DNA from: an uncultured Lachnospiraceae bacterium
Lineage (GTDB): Bacteria; Bacillota; Clostridia; Lachnospirales; Lachnospiraceae
Direction: 5' to 3'
Assembly: GCA_947576945.1 (NCBI GenBank)
Contig: CANPTH010000009.1
Span: 1-64,000 of the forward strand
DNA: 64,000 bases
Part shown: positions 49,153 to 58,069 of the stretch, in pieces
Layout of the letters: each line of letters starts with the position of its first letter
Numbering within the stretch: the stretch's first letter is position 1
Translations under genes and position numbers: made by a program
Notes under the pieces: generated by a model
Told to the model about the DNA's origin: nothing
The model's database searches: none
Seen by the model: only the letters and a program-made list of their open reading frames with translations

Positions 49153-50584
49153 GAATATCGAACTGATGATGCCGATCAAGGCAACGCCGTATGACCATCA
49201 GAAACGAGCCTTTGCCTTCGCCTGCGATAAGTTCGGCGTATTTGACGAGCGTCTTAAGAGCCGAGGCACGGCTTTGCTGATGGAGATGGGCACCGGCAAA
49301 ACGATAGTGAGCATCGCCGTGGCGGGATGTATGTACCAATACGGCAAGGTCAACCGTGTGCTGGTAGTAGCGCCGCTTTCCATCCTCGGCGTCTGGCAGG
49401 AGGAATTTGAAAAGTTCGCCGACTTCCCATATTCGCTGACCATCCTCAAGGGTACATCAGCAAAGAAAAAAGAGCAGCTGACTAAGTTGCCGGACGAGGG
49501 CTTGCAAATCGTAGTCGTGAATTACGAGAGTGCGTGGCGGCTCGAAAAGGAATTGCTGGCATACAACGCCGACTTGGTGATTGCGGACGAGGCGCACAAG
49601 CTGAAGGAGAACCGCACCTCCCAGAGCAAGGGAATGCACCACATTGGCGATAAGGCAAAATACAAGCTTCTCCTCACGGGAACGGTCATTACGAACCGCG
49701 AACTGGACGTGTTCTCGCAGTACCGCTTCCTTAATCCGCAGATATTCGGCACATCGTTCTATGCCTTCCGTAACCAGTATTTTGACATGGGCGGCTACGG
49801 AAACCACACGCCGATCTTCCGTAAATGGATGACCGATGATTTCCTGCGGAAGCTCCACTCGGTGGCGTTCCGCGTGACGAAAGCGGAGTGCCTTGACCTT
49901 CCGGCGATCACCGAGGAAGTCCGCACCGTGGACTTGGAGAAGGACGCCATAAAGCTGTACGACAGCATCGAGGACGAAAGCTACGCTGAACTTGACGAGT
50001 CGGAGGTCACCACGGCGAACATCCTCACAAGGCTCCTGCGCCTGTCGCAGATCACAGGCGGTCACCTTACCGATGACGATGGCGTGGTCAATACCGTAAG
50101 CCGCGCCAAGCTGGACGCTCTTTCCGACATTATCGATTCCGCTATGGCCGAGGATAAGAAACTCGTCATCATGGCTCGTTTCGTGCCGGAACTGGACGAT
50201 ATCCAGGAACTTCTCGAAAAGAAAAAGATCGGCTATGCCGTGGTTCGCGGCGGCGTGCTGGACCGCGACAATGAAATCCACCGTTTCCAATATGACGATA
50301 GGTGTCGCGTGTTCGTGGGGCAGATTGCGGCGGCGGGCTTGGGCATCACGCTCACGGCGGCAAGCACGATGGTTTTTTATTCCCTCGACTACAGTATGAG
50401 CAATTTCGAGCAGGCGAAGGCTCGTATCCACAGAGCCGGGCAGAAAGAGAACTGCCACTATATCTACCTCGTGTGCAGGGGTACGGTCGACCGCAAGGTC
50501 ATATACGCTCTCCGTCAGAAGAAGAACCTTGCAAAGATGCTCGTGGACGATTACCGCAAGGGCAGGAATCCCTTTAAAAACTGA
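49145..50584 (+). CDS. Phage SNF2-family DEAD/DEAH-box helicase
   Basis: The 479-residue protein has Walker A MEMGTGKTIVSIAVAG (about residue 47), DEAH in VIADEAHKLKENRTSQ, motif III LLTGTVITNRELDVF, and motif VI ARIHRAGQKENCHY. It is a compact SF2 translocase typical of the replication region of Gram-positive Siphoviridae-type phages. The ATG at 49145 is used because it overlaps the upstream gene; the longer frame has no ribosome-binding site. Confidence 0.9.
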   Translation: MSENIELMMPIKATPYDHQKRAFAFACDKFGVFDERLKSRGTALLMEMGTGKTIVSIAVAGCMYQYGKVNRVLVVAPLSILGVWQEEFEKFADFPYSLTILKGTSAKKKEQLTKLPDEGLQIVVVNYESAWRLEKELLAYNADLVIADEAHKLKENRTSQSKGMHHIGDKAKYKLLLTGTVITNRELDVFSQYRFLNPQIFGTSFYAFRNQYFDMGGYGNHTPIFRKWMTDDFLRKLHSVAFRVTKAECLDLPAITEEVRTVDLEKDAIKLYDSIEDESYAELDESEVTTANILTRLLRLSQITGGHLTDDDGVVNTVSRAKLDALSDIIDSAMAEDKKLVIMARFVPELDDIQELLEKKKIGYAVVRGGVLDRDNEIHRFQYDDRCRVFVGQIAAAGLGITLTAASTMVFYSLDYSMSNFEQAKARIHRAGQKENCHYIYLVCRGTVDRKVIYALRQKKNLAKMLVDDYRKGRNPFKN

Positions 50585-50640
50585 CCTTTCACGGAGGGGG
50601 GTTGAATTCCTCGGTAGTAAGTGAAAGGAGGTAGTCACCA

Positions 50641-51051
50641 ATGGAGAACACACAAATCTTTGAAATGGCTGACAGGCTCAAGACTCTGCAGGAACAGAAG
50701 AAGGACCTCGAAGCGCAGACCAAGGCTCTGGGTGCGGAGATCGCCGAATTAGACGAGCGGCTCTCCGATGTCATGACAGAAGCCGAACTTGACCGCTTCT
50801 CCCGCAACGGTAGCACGTTCTACTTGAAGAGCAGACTGTTCGCGTCCCCGATGTCAGGCCGCAAGGACGAGATGATGCAGACTCTGAAGGAAAACGGATA
50901 CGGCAGCCTGGTCGTGGAGACAGTCAACGCAAATACACTCGCATCCTTCATCAAGGAGCAGCGGGAAACCACAGGCGAGGATATCCCGGCGTGGCTCGGC
51001 GATACCGTCAGCACTTACGAAAAAGTGTCGGTCGGCATCCGCAAGTCGTAG
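50641..51051 (+). CDS. Coiled-coil phage protein
   Basis: The 136-residue protein begins with a heptad-rich coiled coil (about 5-50, MADRLKTLQEQKKDLEAQTK...). A small alpha/beta region follows (FYLKSRLFASPMSGRKDEM; GSLVVETVNANTLASFIKEQ) resembling the C-terminal part of phage replication accessory proteins. It lies between the SNF2 helicase and a Cys-containing protein in a replication operon. Function not assigned. Confidence 0.75.
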   Translation: MENTQIFEMADRLKTLQEQKKDLEAQTKALGAEIAELDERLSDVMTEAELDRFSRNGSTFYLKSRLFASPMSGRKDEMMQTLKENGYGSLVVETVNANTLASFIKEQRETTGEDIPAWLGDTVSTYEKVSVGIRKS

Positions 51052-51117
51052 GAATGCTGATTCACTGCAATAACGCAAAACGCAAAACTTATTTCATTTA
51101 ACAGGAGGACATGGATC

Positions 51118-51867
51118 ATGTCAGATAAGAAGAACACTGAAATCGCAGTGAACGAGGGTTTCGCTGCTCTTGCAAATAGAGACATATTGAACGAGGCTAT
51201 GGCGGACGATTGCCAGGGGCTTGAGTTTTCCTTTGACCGCGTGAAGCTGCCTGCGGGCGGTGGAACGGCTTTCGAGATTCCTTCTGCTGAGAGCAATGAG
51301 TCTGAAATGGCGAAGGACATTACCGGCGTTATCGTCTACAACCATCCGGCTTATGCCTACTACCACGACAAGTACATGGGCGGGAACAATCCTCCCGACT
51401 GCGGTAGCTTTGACGGCGTGACGGGCATCGGCACTCCCGGTGGGAACTGCCAGAACTGCCCGTATAACAAGTTCGGAAGCGGCGAGGGACAGAGCAAGTT
51501 GTGCAAAAACAAGCGTATGCTCTACATCCTGCGTGAGGGAGAACTGTTTCCCATTACACTTTCCCTGCCGACCGGGTCGCTCAAATCCTTCACGAACTAT
51601 GTGAAGAGCCAGCTTTCCCGCGGACGCAAGCTGAACCAGGTGGTCACGAAGATCACGCTGAAGAAGGCTACAAACGCATCCGGCATCGCATTCTCCCAGG
51701 CGGTATTCTCATTCGAGCGAATGCTGACCGCAGAGGAGCGCAACGCCGTGGCTGGCGTATCGGAAACGGTCAAGGCGTATGCCGCGAACCTTACTCCAGC
51801 GTCCCTCATTGACGATGAGCCGCTGGTCGATCCCGAAACGGGAGAAATCATCGAACCTTTGAAGTAA
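51118..51867 (+). CDS. Phage replication accessory / putative ssDNA-binding protein
   Basis: The 249-residue protein has conserved Cys residues in the arrangement C-x15-C-x2-C-x15-C (CGSFDG..., NCQNCPYNKFG, KLCKNKR), likely a zinc- or iron-binding site. A beta-rich core follows (YILREGELFPITLSLPTGSLKSF), then a helical and acidic C-terminal tail (DDEPLVDPETGEIIEPL). The acidic tail and position just before DNA polymerase resemble phage ssDNA-binding proteins; the assignment is tentative. Confidence 0.6.
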   Translation: MSDKKNTEIAVNEGFAALANRDILNEAMADDCQGLEFSFDRVKLPAGGGTAFEIPSAESNESEMAKDITGVIVYNHPAYAYYHDKYMGGNNPPDCGSFDGVTGIGTPGGNCQNCPYNKFGSGEGQSKLCKNKRMLYILREGELFPITLSLPTGSLKSFTNYVKSQLSRGRKLNQVVTKITLKKATNASGIAFSQAVFSFERMLTAEERNAVAGVSETVKAYAANLTPASLIDDEPLVDPETGEIIEPLK

Positions 51868-51879
51868 AGCACACGAAAG

Positions 51880-51906
51880 CCCGGAGGGGTGCAATGCTCC
51901 TCCGGG
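51880..51906 (+). terminator. Hairpin before the polymerase gene
   Basis: CCCGGAGG (51880-51887) and CCTCCGGG (51899-51906) form a perfect 8-bp stem, with GCA/TGC in the loop, followed by TATTTT. It may attenuate transcription into the polymerase gene. Confidence 0.65.
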
Positions 51907-51930
51907 TATTTTCCATAGGAGTGATTACGT

Positions 51931-53856
51931 ATGAATATAAATTATAAATGTGTGACCACGGTGGATGGGATACGGGATTACATCGGCGGCAGGCGCATTG
52001 TCGCGTTCGACTTTGAGACTGCTCCCGATGATCCGTACCGTGAGGAGGACAAAGCGGCTCTCGATCCCGCAACGGCACATATAGTCGGCTGTTCCTTTTC
52101 CGTGAAGGAAGGCACAGGCATCTATGTCCCCGTTGCCCACCGTATCGGCACAAATATTGATAAGGACGCCTTTTTTGCATTTCTGACGGCGTTCCTCATG
52201 GATAAAACCATCATAAAGATCGCCCACAACATCGCCTTTGAATCATCGGTGGCGTATTCGAAGGGTATCGTGATACAGGCTCCCGTGTATGACACGATCT
52301 GTGCGTCACAGATGAGCCTTAAGAGCATATACGAGTTCCGCAAGCTGAACGAGAGTGGACTGAAACGGCTGGCGGAGGAACTGTTCGGAGAACCGCTCCC
52401 GTCATTTTCGAGCGTCACGGACGGAAAACATTTTGACGAACTGGATGCGCAGGATGCGGAGACTGTACGCTATGGCTCCGCCGACTCGGACTTTGCTCTG
52501 CGTCTCTATCACAAGTTCAACGACTGGTTCGACCGCTTTCTTCCGAAACACAGGTACATCGTGGAGGAGATTGAAAGCCCAACCGCCGTGTATCTCGGCA
52601 TCATGAAAACGAACGGCATCCCGGTTAACCTTCCGCTCATGCAAGAGCGAAAGACGGAAGCCGAAGCCGAGATGGAGCGTATCCGCAAGGAAATCGAATT
52701 CATCATCGGCGATGTGAACATCGGGGCGAACTGCTCCACGCAGGCGTTCAAGAACTATCTGTATAAAGACCTGGGGCTGCCTGTCCTAAAGACCACGGAA
52801 ACAAACCGCGAGGCGGCGGACGATATGACCATGACGCTCCTTAAGGAGTGGTGTGATGCGAACCGACCGGAACTGTCAGGGCTTTTCACGCTGGTGCAGG
52901 AGTATCGCAAATGGGGCAAAATCAAGTCCACCTATATCGATGGGTATCTGAAGTACCTCAATCCAGTGACAGGCTGCATCCATCCGGAACTGTTCGCTCT
53001 GTCAACGGATACGGGCAGGATGAACTGCCGCAATCCCAACGCGCAGAATATGCCTAGGAAGACCAACGATCCCATCGGCGTCCGCAACTTTATCAAAGCA
53101 CCGGAGGGATGCCTTATCCTGTCGCTGGATTTTTCGCAGATCGAACTGCGCGTGGGCGCTTTCTACTGCCGCGATGAGGTGATGATGGATACCTACCGCA
53201 AGAACGGCGATATCCACGCAGCCACGACCAGCGTCATTTTCGGCGTGAGTTATGAGCAAGCCCAGGACAAGCATTCGGAAAATTACAAGGAACACAGGAC
53301 GATTGCCAAGAACGTGAACTTCGGCACTTTCTATGGGCTGTTCCCACGGGGGCTTCAGAAAACGCTGAAGTTCAAGGCGGGGGTTGAAAAAACCGTGAGT
53401 GAGTGTGAGGAGATACTGGAGAGCCTCAAGCACGGATACAAGGGTCTGACTGCTTGGCAGGATGAGACGAAGGCAGAAGCCGCAAGGCGTATGTACTCGG
53501 AAACCTGGCTCGGCAGGCGCAGATACCTCCCCGGCATCGCCTCGGACAACTGGGGGCAGAAATCCTTTGCTGAGCGGTGTGCATTGAATACGCCTATCCA
53601 GGGGACGGCGGCGGATATTCTGAAACTCGCCATCACGAGGATTCTTGCCGGACTGCGGTCGCGTGAATGGTTGAGGCCCATTCTTCAGATACACGATGAA
53701 CTGACTTTCATTATCCCGGAGGACAGGCTGTCGGAAGCGGTAGCTTTTATCCGTGCCTGCATGGAAGAGAAGCCTTTTCCAGAGTTTGACCTTCCGCTGA
53801 TTGCGGAGGCGTCTGCGGGACAGACCTTTGGAATGATGGAAGAACTGGAGGACTGA
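51931..53856 (+). CDS. Phage family-A DNA polymerase with 3'-5' exonuclease domain
   Basis: The 641-residue protein has an exonuclease domain (about 20-210) with Exo I FDFETAPDD and Exo II HNIAFESSV. The polymerase region (about 330-640) has motif A LSLDFSQIELRVGAFYC, motif B HRTIAKNVNFGTFYGLF, and motif C IHDELTFIIPE. No 5'-3' exonuclease domain is present, as usual for phage enzymes. It is the replicative polymerase of the phage module; the next gene begins 2 bp later. Confidence 0.96.
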   Translation: MNINYKCVTTVDGIRDYIGGRRIVAFDFETAPDDPYREEDKAALDPATAHIVGCSFSVKEGTGIYVPVAHRIGTNIDKDAFFAFLTAFLMDKTIIKIAHNIAFESSVAYSKGIVIQAPVYDTICASQMSLKSIYEFRKLNESGLKRLAEELFGEPLPSFSSVTDGKHFDELDAQDAETVRYGSADSDFALRLYHKFNDWFDRFLPKHRYIVEEIESPTAVYLGIMKTNGIPVNLPLMQERKTEAEAEMERIRKEIEFIIGDVNIGANCSTQAFKNYLYKDLGLPVLKTTETNREAADDMTMTLLKEWCDANRPELSGLFTLVQEYRKWGKIKSTYIDGYLKYLNPVTGCIHPELFALSTDTGRMNCRNPNAQNMPRKTNDPIGVRNFIKAPEGCLILSLDFSQIELRVGAFYCRDEVMMDTYRKNGDIHAATTSVIFGVSYEQAQDKHSENYKEHRTIAKNVNFGTFYGLFPRGLQKTLKFKAGVEKTVSECEEILESLKHGYKGLTAWQDETKAEAARRMYSETWLGRRRYLPGIASDNWGQKSFAERCALNTPIQGTAADILKLAITRILAGLRSREWLRPILQIHDELTFIIPEDRLSEAVAFIRACMEEKPFPEFDLPLIAEASAGQTFGMMEELED

Positions 53857-53858
53857 CT

Positions 53859-54278
53859 ATGTACAAAAACAGTGAAGGCTACGCCGATCCTACTGCAGGA
53901 TTGGCGATGAGCCAGGTCATGAAGGAGTACCGACAATGGCAAAAACAGCGGTATGCTGACAAGAACCGCAGGAAGGTCTATGTGGCTTCAAAGTATGCGG
54001 GCGATGTGGATGCGAATGTAGCGGCGGCGATTGGTTACTGCCGCCGGGTGATCGATGAAGGCTATATGCCGGTGGCAAGCCATCTTCTGTATCCGCAGAT
54101 ACTTAACGACAGCGATCCCGAAAAACGGGAACTTGGGTTGATGTTCGGCCTTGCGCTTCTTCGGATGTGCGATGAAGTGTGGGTATTCGGCTCTGTGTCT
54201 TCCGGCGTCGCACAGGAGATTGACGAAGCCAGACGGCTGAAGAAGCAGATCAGGTATTTTGAGGGGGTGGATGCATGA
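53859..54278 (+). CDS. DUF4406/nucleoside-deoxyribosyltransferase-like phage protein
   Basis: Of 139 residues, the first ~40 are a charged helical extension. KVYVASKYAGDVDANVAAAI and VWVFGSVSSGVAQEIDEARR match the DUF4406-type Rossmann-like fold, with glycine/serine motifs as in nucleoside 2-deoxyribosyltransferases. It may act on nucleotides or DNA modification during phage growth. It overlaps the primase gene by 4 bp. Confidence 0.78.
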   Translation: MYKNSEGYADPTAGLAMSQVMKEYRQWQKQRYADKNRRKVYVASKYAGDVDANVAAAIGYCRRVIDEGYMPVASHLLYPQILNDSDPEKRELGLMFGLALLRMCDEVWVFGSVSSGVAQEIDEARRLKKQIRYFEGVDA

Positions 54279-56764
54279 ATGTAACGGTGACCGATGTACT
54301 CGGTTCTCTCTTTAATCCGACCGATACCGTCTGCTTCCGCGTCTTTGACGATAAGAAAGGCGGCGTGTTCCAGGGGTCGAAGATGTCCTGCGAATGCGGG
54401 AAGTACAAGAGCATCGAGGATATGCTCAGGAACCATAACGCCATGAACCGGGGCATCTTTTTTGTGGTCAATTATGGCGGGCAGGATGATGATTCCATTA
54501 CGAGAATCAACGCGCAGTTCGTGGAGATGGACAACGACAGCTTTGACGATCAGCAGAAAAAGATTGACGCGTTCCCGCTTCCTCCGTCAATGGTCATAAA
54601 AACGCAGAAATCCTACCATGTGTACTGGTTCATGGATTCGACCGCCAAGGTGGAGCGGTTCCGCATGATACAGACGCAACTTGTAAAGCAGTTTGACGGC
54701 GATCCGATGTGTGTGAACGAATCGAGGGTTATGCGCCTTCCCGGTTTCATGCACTGCAAGAAGGACACTCCCGTGGAAGTGACCTGCGTCAGCTTTCACC
54801 CGGAACGCAAATACACGCAGGATCAGCTGTCGGATGTGCTGCCGGAGGTAGACCTCGTACCTGTGGAGCGTAAGAGTGGTACGGAAAAAGGTATCGACCA
54901 GGTGATGCGAGAGTGTGTTTTCATGCAGCACTGCCGCGATGACGCGGCATCTTTGCCGGAGCACGACTGGTATGCCATGATTACGAACCTCGCTCCCTTT
55001 GAGGGCGGCACGAAGATGATCCACGATCTGTCCGCTCCGTATCCCGGTTATAGCGAGGGCAACACGCAGAAGAAGATCAATCATTTCCTTGAGAGCGGCA
55101 CAAATCCCATCACTTGTAAGACCATCTGTGAGAAAGGTTTCCAGTGTCCGAAGTTCGCTGCCGGGGAATGCCCGGTCAAGTCTCCTGCGGCGTGGTGCTA
55201 TCAGCCGATGAGCGCAGACTCCTTGCTTGATGTCCTGCACGGCATCTCCGTGACGGGCGAGGCAATCAAGGACTTGCAGGCGGCAAAGCAGTTTGTCTCG
55301 GATTATCTGTATAACCAGGATGTGGTGACAGCGGACGTCATCATCAATTCTGAAATCCGCGACCATTTCAAGCTGAAGGCGTCGTTTCTTAAATCGCTGA
55401 ACATGGTGTTCAAGGATGCCAACAAAGCGTACCAGGCAAGCAAGAACGCAAAGAGAGCCAAGGCGGGAACGGCAATTCCCGATTGGTACGAGCCGACCGA
55501 CAAGGGGCTGCGTTTTCTGCCAGGTGTGCTTGCAAAAGATATGTCGGGCGGGCAGCAGGTGTTCTATGCGGCGGAGCAGCACTTCAGCTACCGGGGTGGC
55601 GTGTATGTCGAGATGTCCGAGATGGAAGCGCAGCGGCTTGTGCAGGAAAAGATGCTGATCCGTGAAACGAAGATGTCTCAGATCATTGACGCGGAGAAGC
55701 AGTGGCGGCTTCTGGTGCAGCGGGATATCCGGGAACTGAACGCAAATCCCTATATTATCAATATCCGCAACGGCTTGTACAACGTGCTGGAGGATACGCT
55801 GACGGAACACACGCCGGAATATTACTCTACGGTGCAGCTGAACGTGGGCTACAACGAGAATGCGGATTGTCCGCTGTTTAAAAAGTTCCTGGAGGAGTCG
55901 ATGGGCGGCGATATGGAACAGGTCGCTCTGATCCAGGAGATGCTTGGGTATTTCCTTATCCCGGTCAACTCGGCGCAGAAGTGCTTTGTTATTGTGGGTG
56001 TGGCGTCTGCCGGAAAATCGGTGTTGCTCCGTGTTTTGAACGATGTGCTTCTCGGTAAGCAGAACGTGTCGAATGTGTCCTGGCAGGCTCTGAATGAGCG
56101 TTTCAAGACGGCAGAGCTTTTTGGCAAGCTGGCCAACATTTTCGCCGACCTGCCCACGAAGAACATTGACGATAACGGTATCTTCAAGGCGCTTGTCGGC
56201 GAGGACTATCTGACCGTGGAGAAAAAGAACAAGAACCCGTTTTCTTTCCAGTCCAGCGCAAGGCTTCTGTTCTCGTGCAATAGCATACCGAAGAACTACG
56301 GCGACAAATCGGAGGGCTTTTACCGCAGGCTCATCATCATCCGTTTCAACCATACCGTACCGCGGGATAAGCGTGATCCCGAACTTTTGGAGAAGTTCCG
56401 CATGGAGGCGGACGGTATTTTCCTGTTTGCTTTGGAGGGACTCCGCAGGCTGATGAATAATCACTATATGTTCTCCGAGACACAGGTCAATGCAGACGAA
56501 CTGCAGCAGTACCGCGAGGAATCGGATTCGGTGCTGTCGTTCGTGAAGGATTACTGCGAACTGGACGCAGGATACAGCGCCGGGTCCACGGAACTGTTCA
56601 ACGCATATAAGGGATATTGTGAGGAATGCGGTTTGAAACCGTACTCGCAGAAGAACTTCGTGCAGCAGATTACGGCAGCGTTCCCCGATGTGACGCGGGA
56701 CATCGACCGCATGGCGAAAAGGCGCATCCTGTCCGGGATCAGGCTCGGAGAGGTGCTGGGATGA
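54275..56764 (+). CDS. P4-type phage/plasmid primase-helicase (D5-like SF3 ATPase)
   Basis: The 829-residue protein has an N-terminal primase-like region with acidic VEMDNDSF and YHVYWFMD motifs, then a Cys-containing segment (CKTICEKGFQCPKFAAGECP) and a linker. A C-terminal D5_N/SF3 helicase follows, with Walker A VGVASAGKSVLLR (about residue 575), Walker B NIFADLPTKN, and sensor LLFSCNSIPKN. It synthesises primers and unwinds the fork for the family-A polymerase encoded upstream. All ATPase motifs are intact. Confidence 0.92.
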   Translation: MNVTVTDVLGSLFNPTDTVCFRVFDDKKGGVFQGSKMSCECGKYKSIEDMLRNHNAMNRGIFFVVNYGGQDDDSITRINAQFVEMDNDSFDDQQKKIDAFPLPPSMVIKTQKSYHVYWFMDSTAKVERFRMIQTQLVKQFDGDPMCVNESRVMRLPGFMHCKKDTPVEVTCVSFHPERKYTQDQLSDVLPEVDLVPVERKSGTEKGIDQVMRECVFMQHCRDDAASLPEHDWYAMITNLAPFEGGTKMIHDLSAPYPGYSEGNTQKKINHFLESGTNPITCKTICEKGFQCPKFAAGECPVKSPAAWCYQPMSADSLLDVLHGISVTGEAIKDLQAAKQFVSDYLYNQDVVTADVIINSEIRDHFKLKASFLKSLNMVFKDANKAYQASKNAKRAKAGTAIPDWYEPTDKGLRFLPGVLAKDMSGGQQVFYAAEQHFSYRGGVYVEMSEMEAQRLVQEKMLIRETKMSQIIDAEKQWRLLVQRDIRELNANPYIINIRNGLYNVLEDTLTEHTPEYYSTVQLNVGYNENADCPLFKKFLEESMGGDMEQVALIQEMLGYFLIPVNSAQKCFVIVGVASAGKSVLLRVLNDVLLGKQNVSNVSWQALNERFKTAELFGKLANIFADLPTKNIDDNGIFKALVGEDYLTVEKKNKNPFSFQSSARLLFSCNSIPKNYGDKSEGFYRRLIIIRFNHTVPRDKRDPELLEKFRMEADGIFLFALEGLRRLMNNHYMFSETQVNADELQQYREESDSVLSFVKDYCELDAGYSAGSTELFNAYKGYCEECGLKPYSQKNFVQQITAAFPDVTRDIDRMAKRRILSGIRLGEVLG

Positions 56765-56796
56765 TGAATCCCGGCGGCCTTACCACGAGCATCTTC

Positions 56797-56923
56797 GGAA
56801 CACGAGAACACGTTGGAACACCAAAATCCTATCTTCCCATATATAATACACATATTTTTATATACCCTGATTTTCGCCACAAAAAATATGTAAAGATGGG
56901 ATTTCTCGTGTTCCATGTGTTCC
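56797..56923. repeat. GGAACAC inverted-repeat cluster
   Basis: GGAACACGAGAA (56797-56808) is a perfect inverted repeat of TTCTCGTGTTCC (56903-56914). Additional GGAACAC units lie at 56815-56821 (with ACACG variants) and an inverted GTGTTCC at 56917-56923. The AT-rich stretch in between (56830-56895) has no gene. This looks like an iteron or origin-type region between primase and nuclease genes. Confidence 0.55.
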
Positions 56924-56955
56924 AAGTATTGAAAATACGGAGGTTTTTGGAACAG

Positions 56956-57240
56956 ATGAAAGAATCGGAGATTGTAAAAGCAATCATGAAGTACCTTAAG
57001 ACCGTGCCAGGGTGCTTCTGCTGGAAAGAACACGGCGGTATGTACGGGACGGCGGGCATTCCCGATATCATTGCCTGCATTGGCGGACACTTCTTCGGAT
57101 TCGAAGTAAAGACCGAAAACGGCAAGCCTACAAAACTCCAGGAGGCAACAATCCGAAAAATCCTCGCAGCGGGCGGTACTGCCCTGGTGGTATGCTCGGT
57201 GGACGAGGTGCGAACCGTGGTAAACGGCTTCCTGCGCTGA
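56956..57240 (+). CDS. VRR-NUC domain nuclease
   Basis: The 94-residue protein matches the minimal VRR-NUC fold: KESEIVKAIMKYL, GTAGIPDIIACIGG with the catalytic Asp, FGFEVKTENGKPTKLQ (E-x-K), and a final VVCSVDEVRTVVNGFL. Phage VRR-NUC proteins act as Holliday junction resolvases or structure-specific nucleases. The ATG at 56956 is chosen because upstream codons in the same frame cover the repeat region; GGAGG is 11 bp upstream. Confidence 0.88.
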   Translation: MKESEIVKAIMKYLKTVPGCFCWKEHGGMYGTAGIPDIIACIGGHFFGFEVKTENGKPTKLQEATIRKILAAGGTALVVCSVDEVRTVVNGFLR

Positions 57241-57301
57241 TACCAAGATACATCGCTTCATTGCAACGATGCCTATTTCCGACAGAGGGAGGCAAAAGCA
57301 T

Positions 57302-57529
57302 ATGAGCAACATCACAAATTACGAGAACCTGGCGAACGCTATCATCTTGCAGGCTGTGAAGGATTGCCGCGTAGCTCTGAAATGTCTCAGGGCAAATCCG
57401 AGGAACAGGACGGCGGCAGCGGACAAGGATGCAATCGAGAGATTCTTCCGTTCGCAGTGGTTCACGGTACTGACGAGTGTTGACGGCGGAATGCTGATCC
57501 GCTCCCTGCAAATGGAGGTGGATGCATGA
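57302..57529 (+). CDS. Small phage hypothetical protein
   Basis: The 75-residue helical protein (MSNITNYENLANAIILQAVKDC...) contains EAxxxFFRSQWF-like spacing (DAIERFFRSQWFTVLT), common in phage proteins next to sigma-like regulators. AGGGAGG precedes the start. It overlaps the next gene by 4 bp (ATGA). Confidence 0.72.
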   Translation: MSNITNYENLANAIILQAVKDCRVALKCLRANPRNRTAAADKDAIERFFRSQWFTVLTSVDGGMLIRSLQMEVDA

Positions 57530-57936
57530 CCGCTAAAGAATATCTGAACCAGGCGCAGCATCTGGACGCACTCATCAACTGCCGCCTGCGTGAGATTGAC
57601 TATTGGAGGGATTTATCGAGCAGCGTCTCAGGCAGTAACTTTGAAACCCATTACAATCCGAACCGTCCGACAGAGGCTTCCTTCGTCAGATGTCTTGAAA
57701 AGATAGACGAGATTCAGCGGAGCGTGGAAGAAAAGGTCGCGTACCTTGTACGGCTCAAGGAAGAAATCAACGCGGCAATTGATATGCTTGAAAACCGTGA
57801 CGAACAGCTGGTACTCCGTTACCGTTACCTTGACGACTGTACTTGGGAGCAGATTTCCCGGATGCTGAACGTATCGCTCCGCACAGTGCATCGCGTACAT
57901 GGATCGGCTCTCCAGCATTTTTCTGTCCCGGATTGA
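57526..57936 (+). CDS. Sigma-70 region-4-like late regulator (DUF1492/ArpU type)
   Basis: The 136-residue protein has an N-terminal helical region (about 1-70) and a C-terminal HTH (MLENRDEQLVLRYRYLDDCTWEQISRMLNVSLRTVHRVHGSAL) as in sigma region 4 and in ArpU/DUF1492 phage proteins controlling late genes. The last gene before the HNH-terminase block, with a TGGCAC repeat array directly after it, it is a candidate activator of that promoter. Confidence 0.85.
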   Translation: MTAKEYLNQAQHLDALINCRLREIDYWRDLSSSVSGSNFETHYNPNRPTEASFVRCLEKIDEIQRSVEEKVAYLVRLKEEINAAIDMLENRDEQLVLRYRYLDDCTWEQISRMLNVSLRTVHRVHGSALQHFSVPD

Positions 57937-57940
57937 AAGT

Positions 57941-57991
57941 TGGCACGGTTTGGCACAGTATGGCACACTGGACCTGTGGTATGATTATAAT
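57941..57991 (+). promoter_or_regulatory. Late-type promoter with three TGGCAC repeats at 10-bp spacing
   Basis: TGGCAC starts at 57941, 57951 and 57961, on the same helical face. TATAAT at 57986-57991 follows 19 bp after the last repeat; the repeats replace a normal -35. This suggests binding by an activator or phage sigma factor, most simply the product of the gene that ends at 57936. It drives the HNH/terminase genes. Confidence 0.7.
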
Positions 57992-58069
57992 AGCAAAGTA
58001 GAGTAAGACGAGCCTCGCGGGAGCAATTCCAAGAGGCTTTTCTCATGTCCGGAAAGTGAGGTGATTTGT

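Noticed and set aside
54587..56464. 625-codon minus-strand frame
   Set aside because: Antisense of the primase-helicase gene; no start signal and no domain.
56797..56923. GGAACAC repeats considered as CRISPR
   Set aside because: Units are short, in both orientations and unevenly spaced, with no cas gene nearby.
57941..57970. TGGCAC repeats considered as a mini CRISPR array
   Set aside because: Repeats are 6 bp with 4-bp spacers and no cas genes; they fit a promoter-phased binding site.
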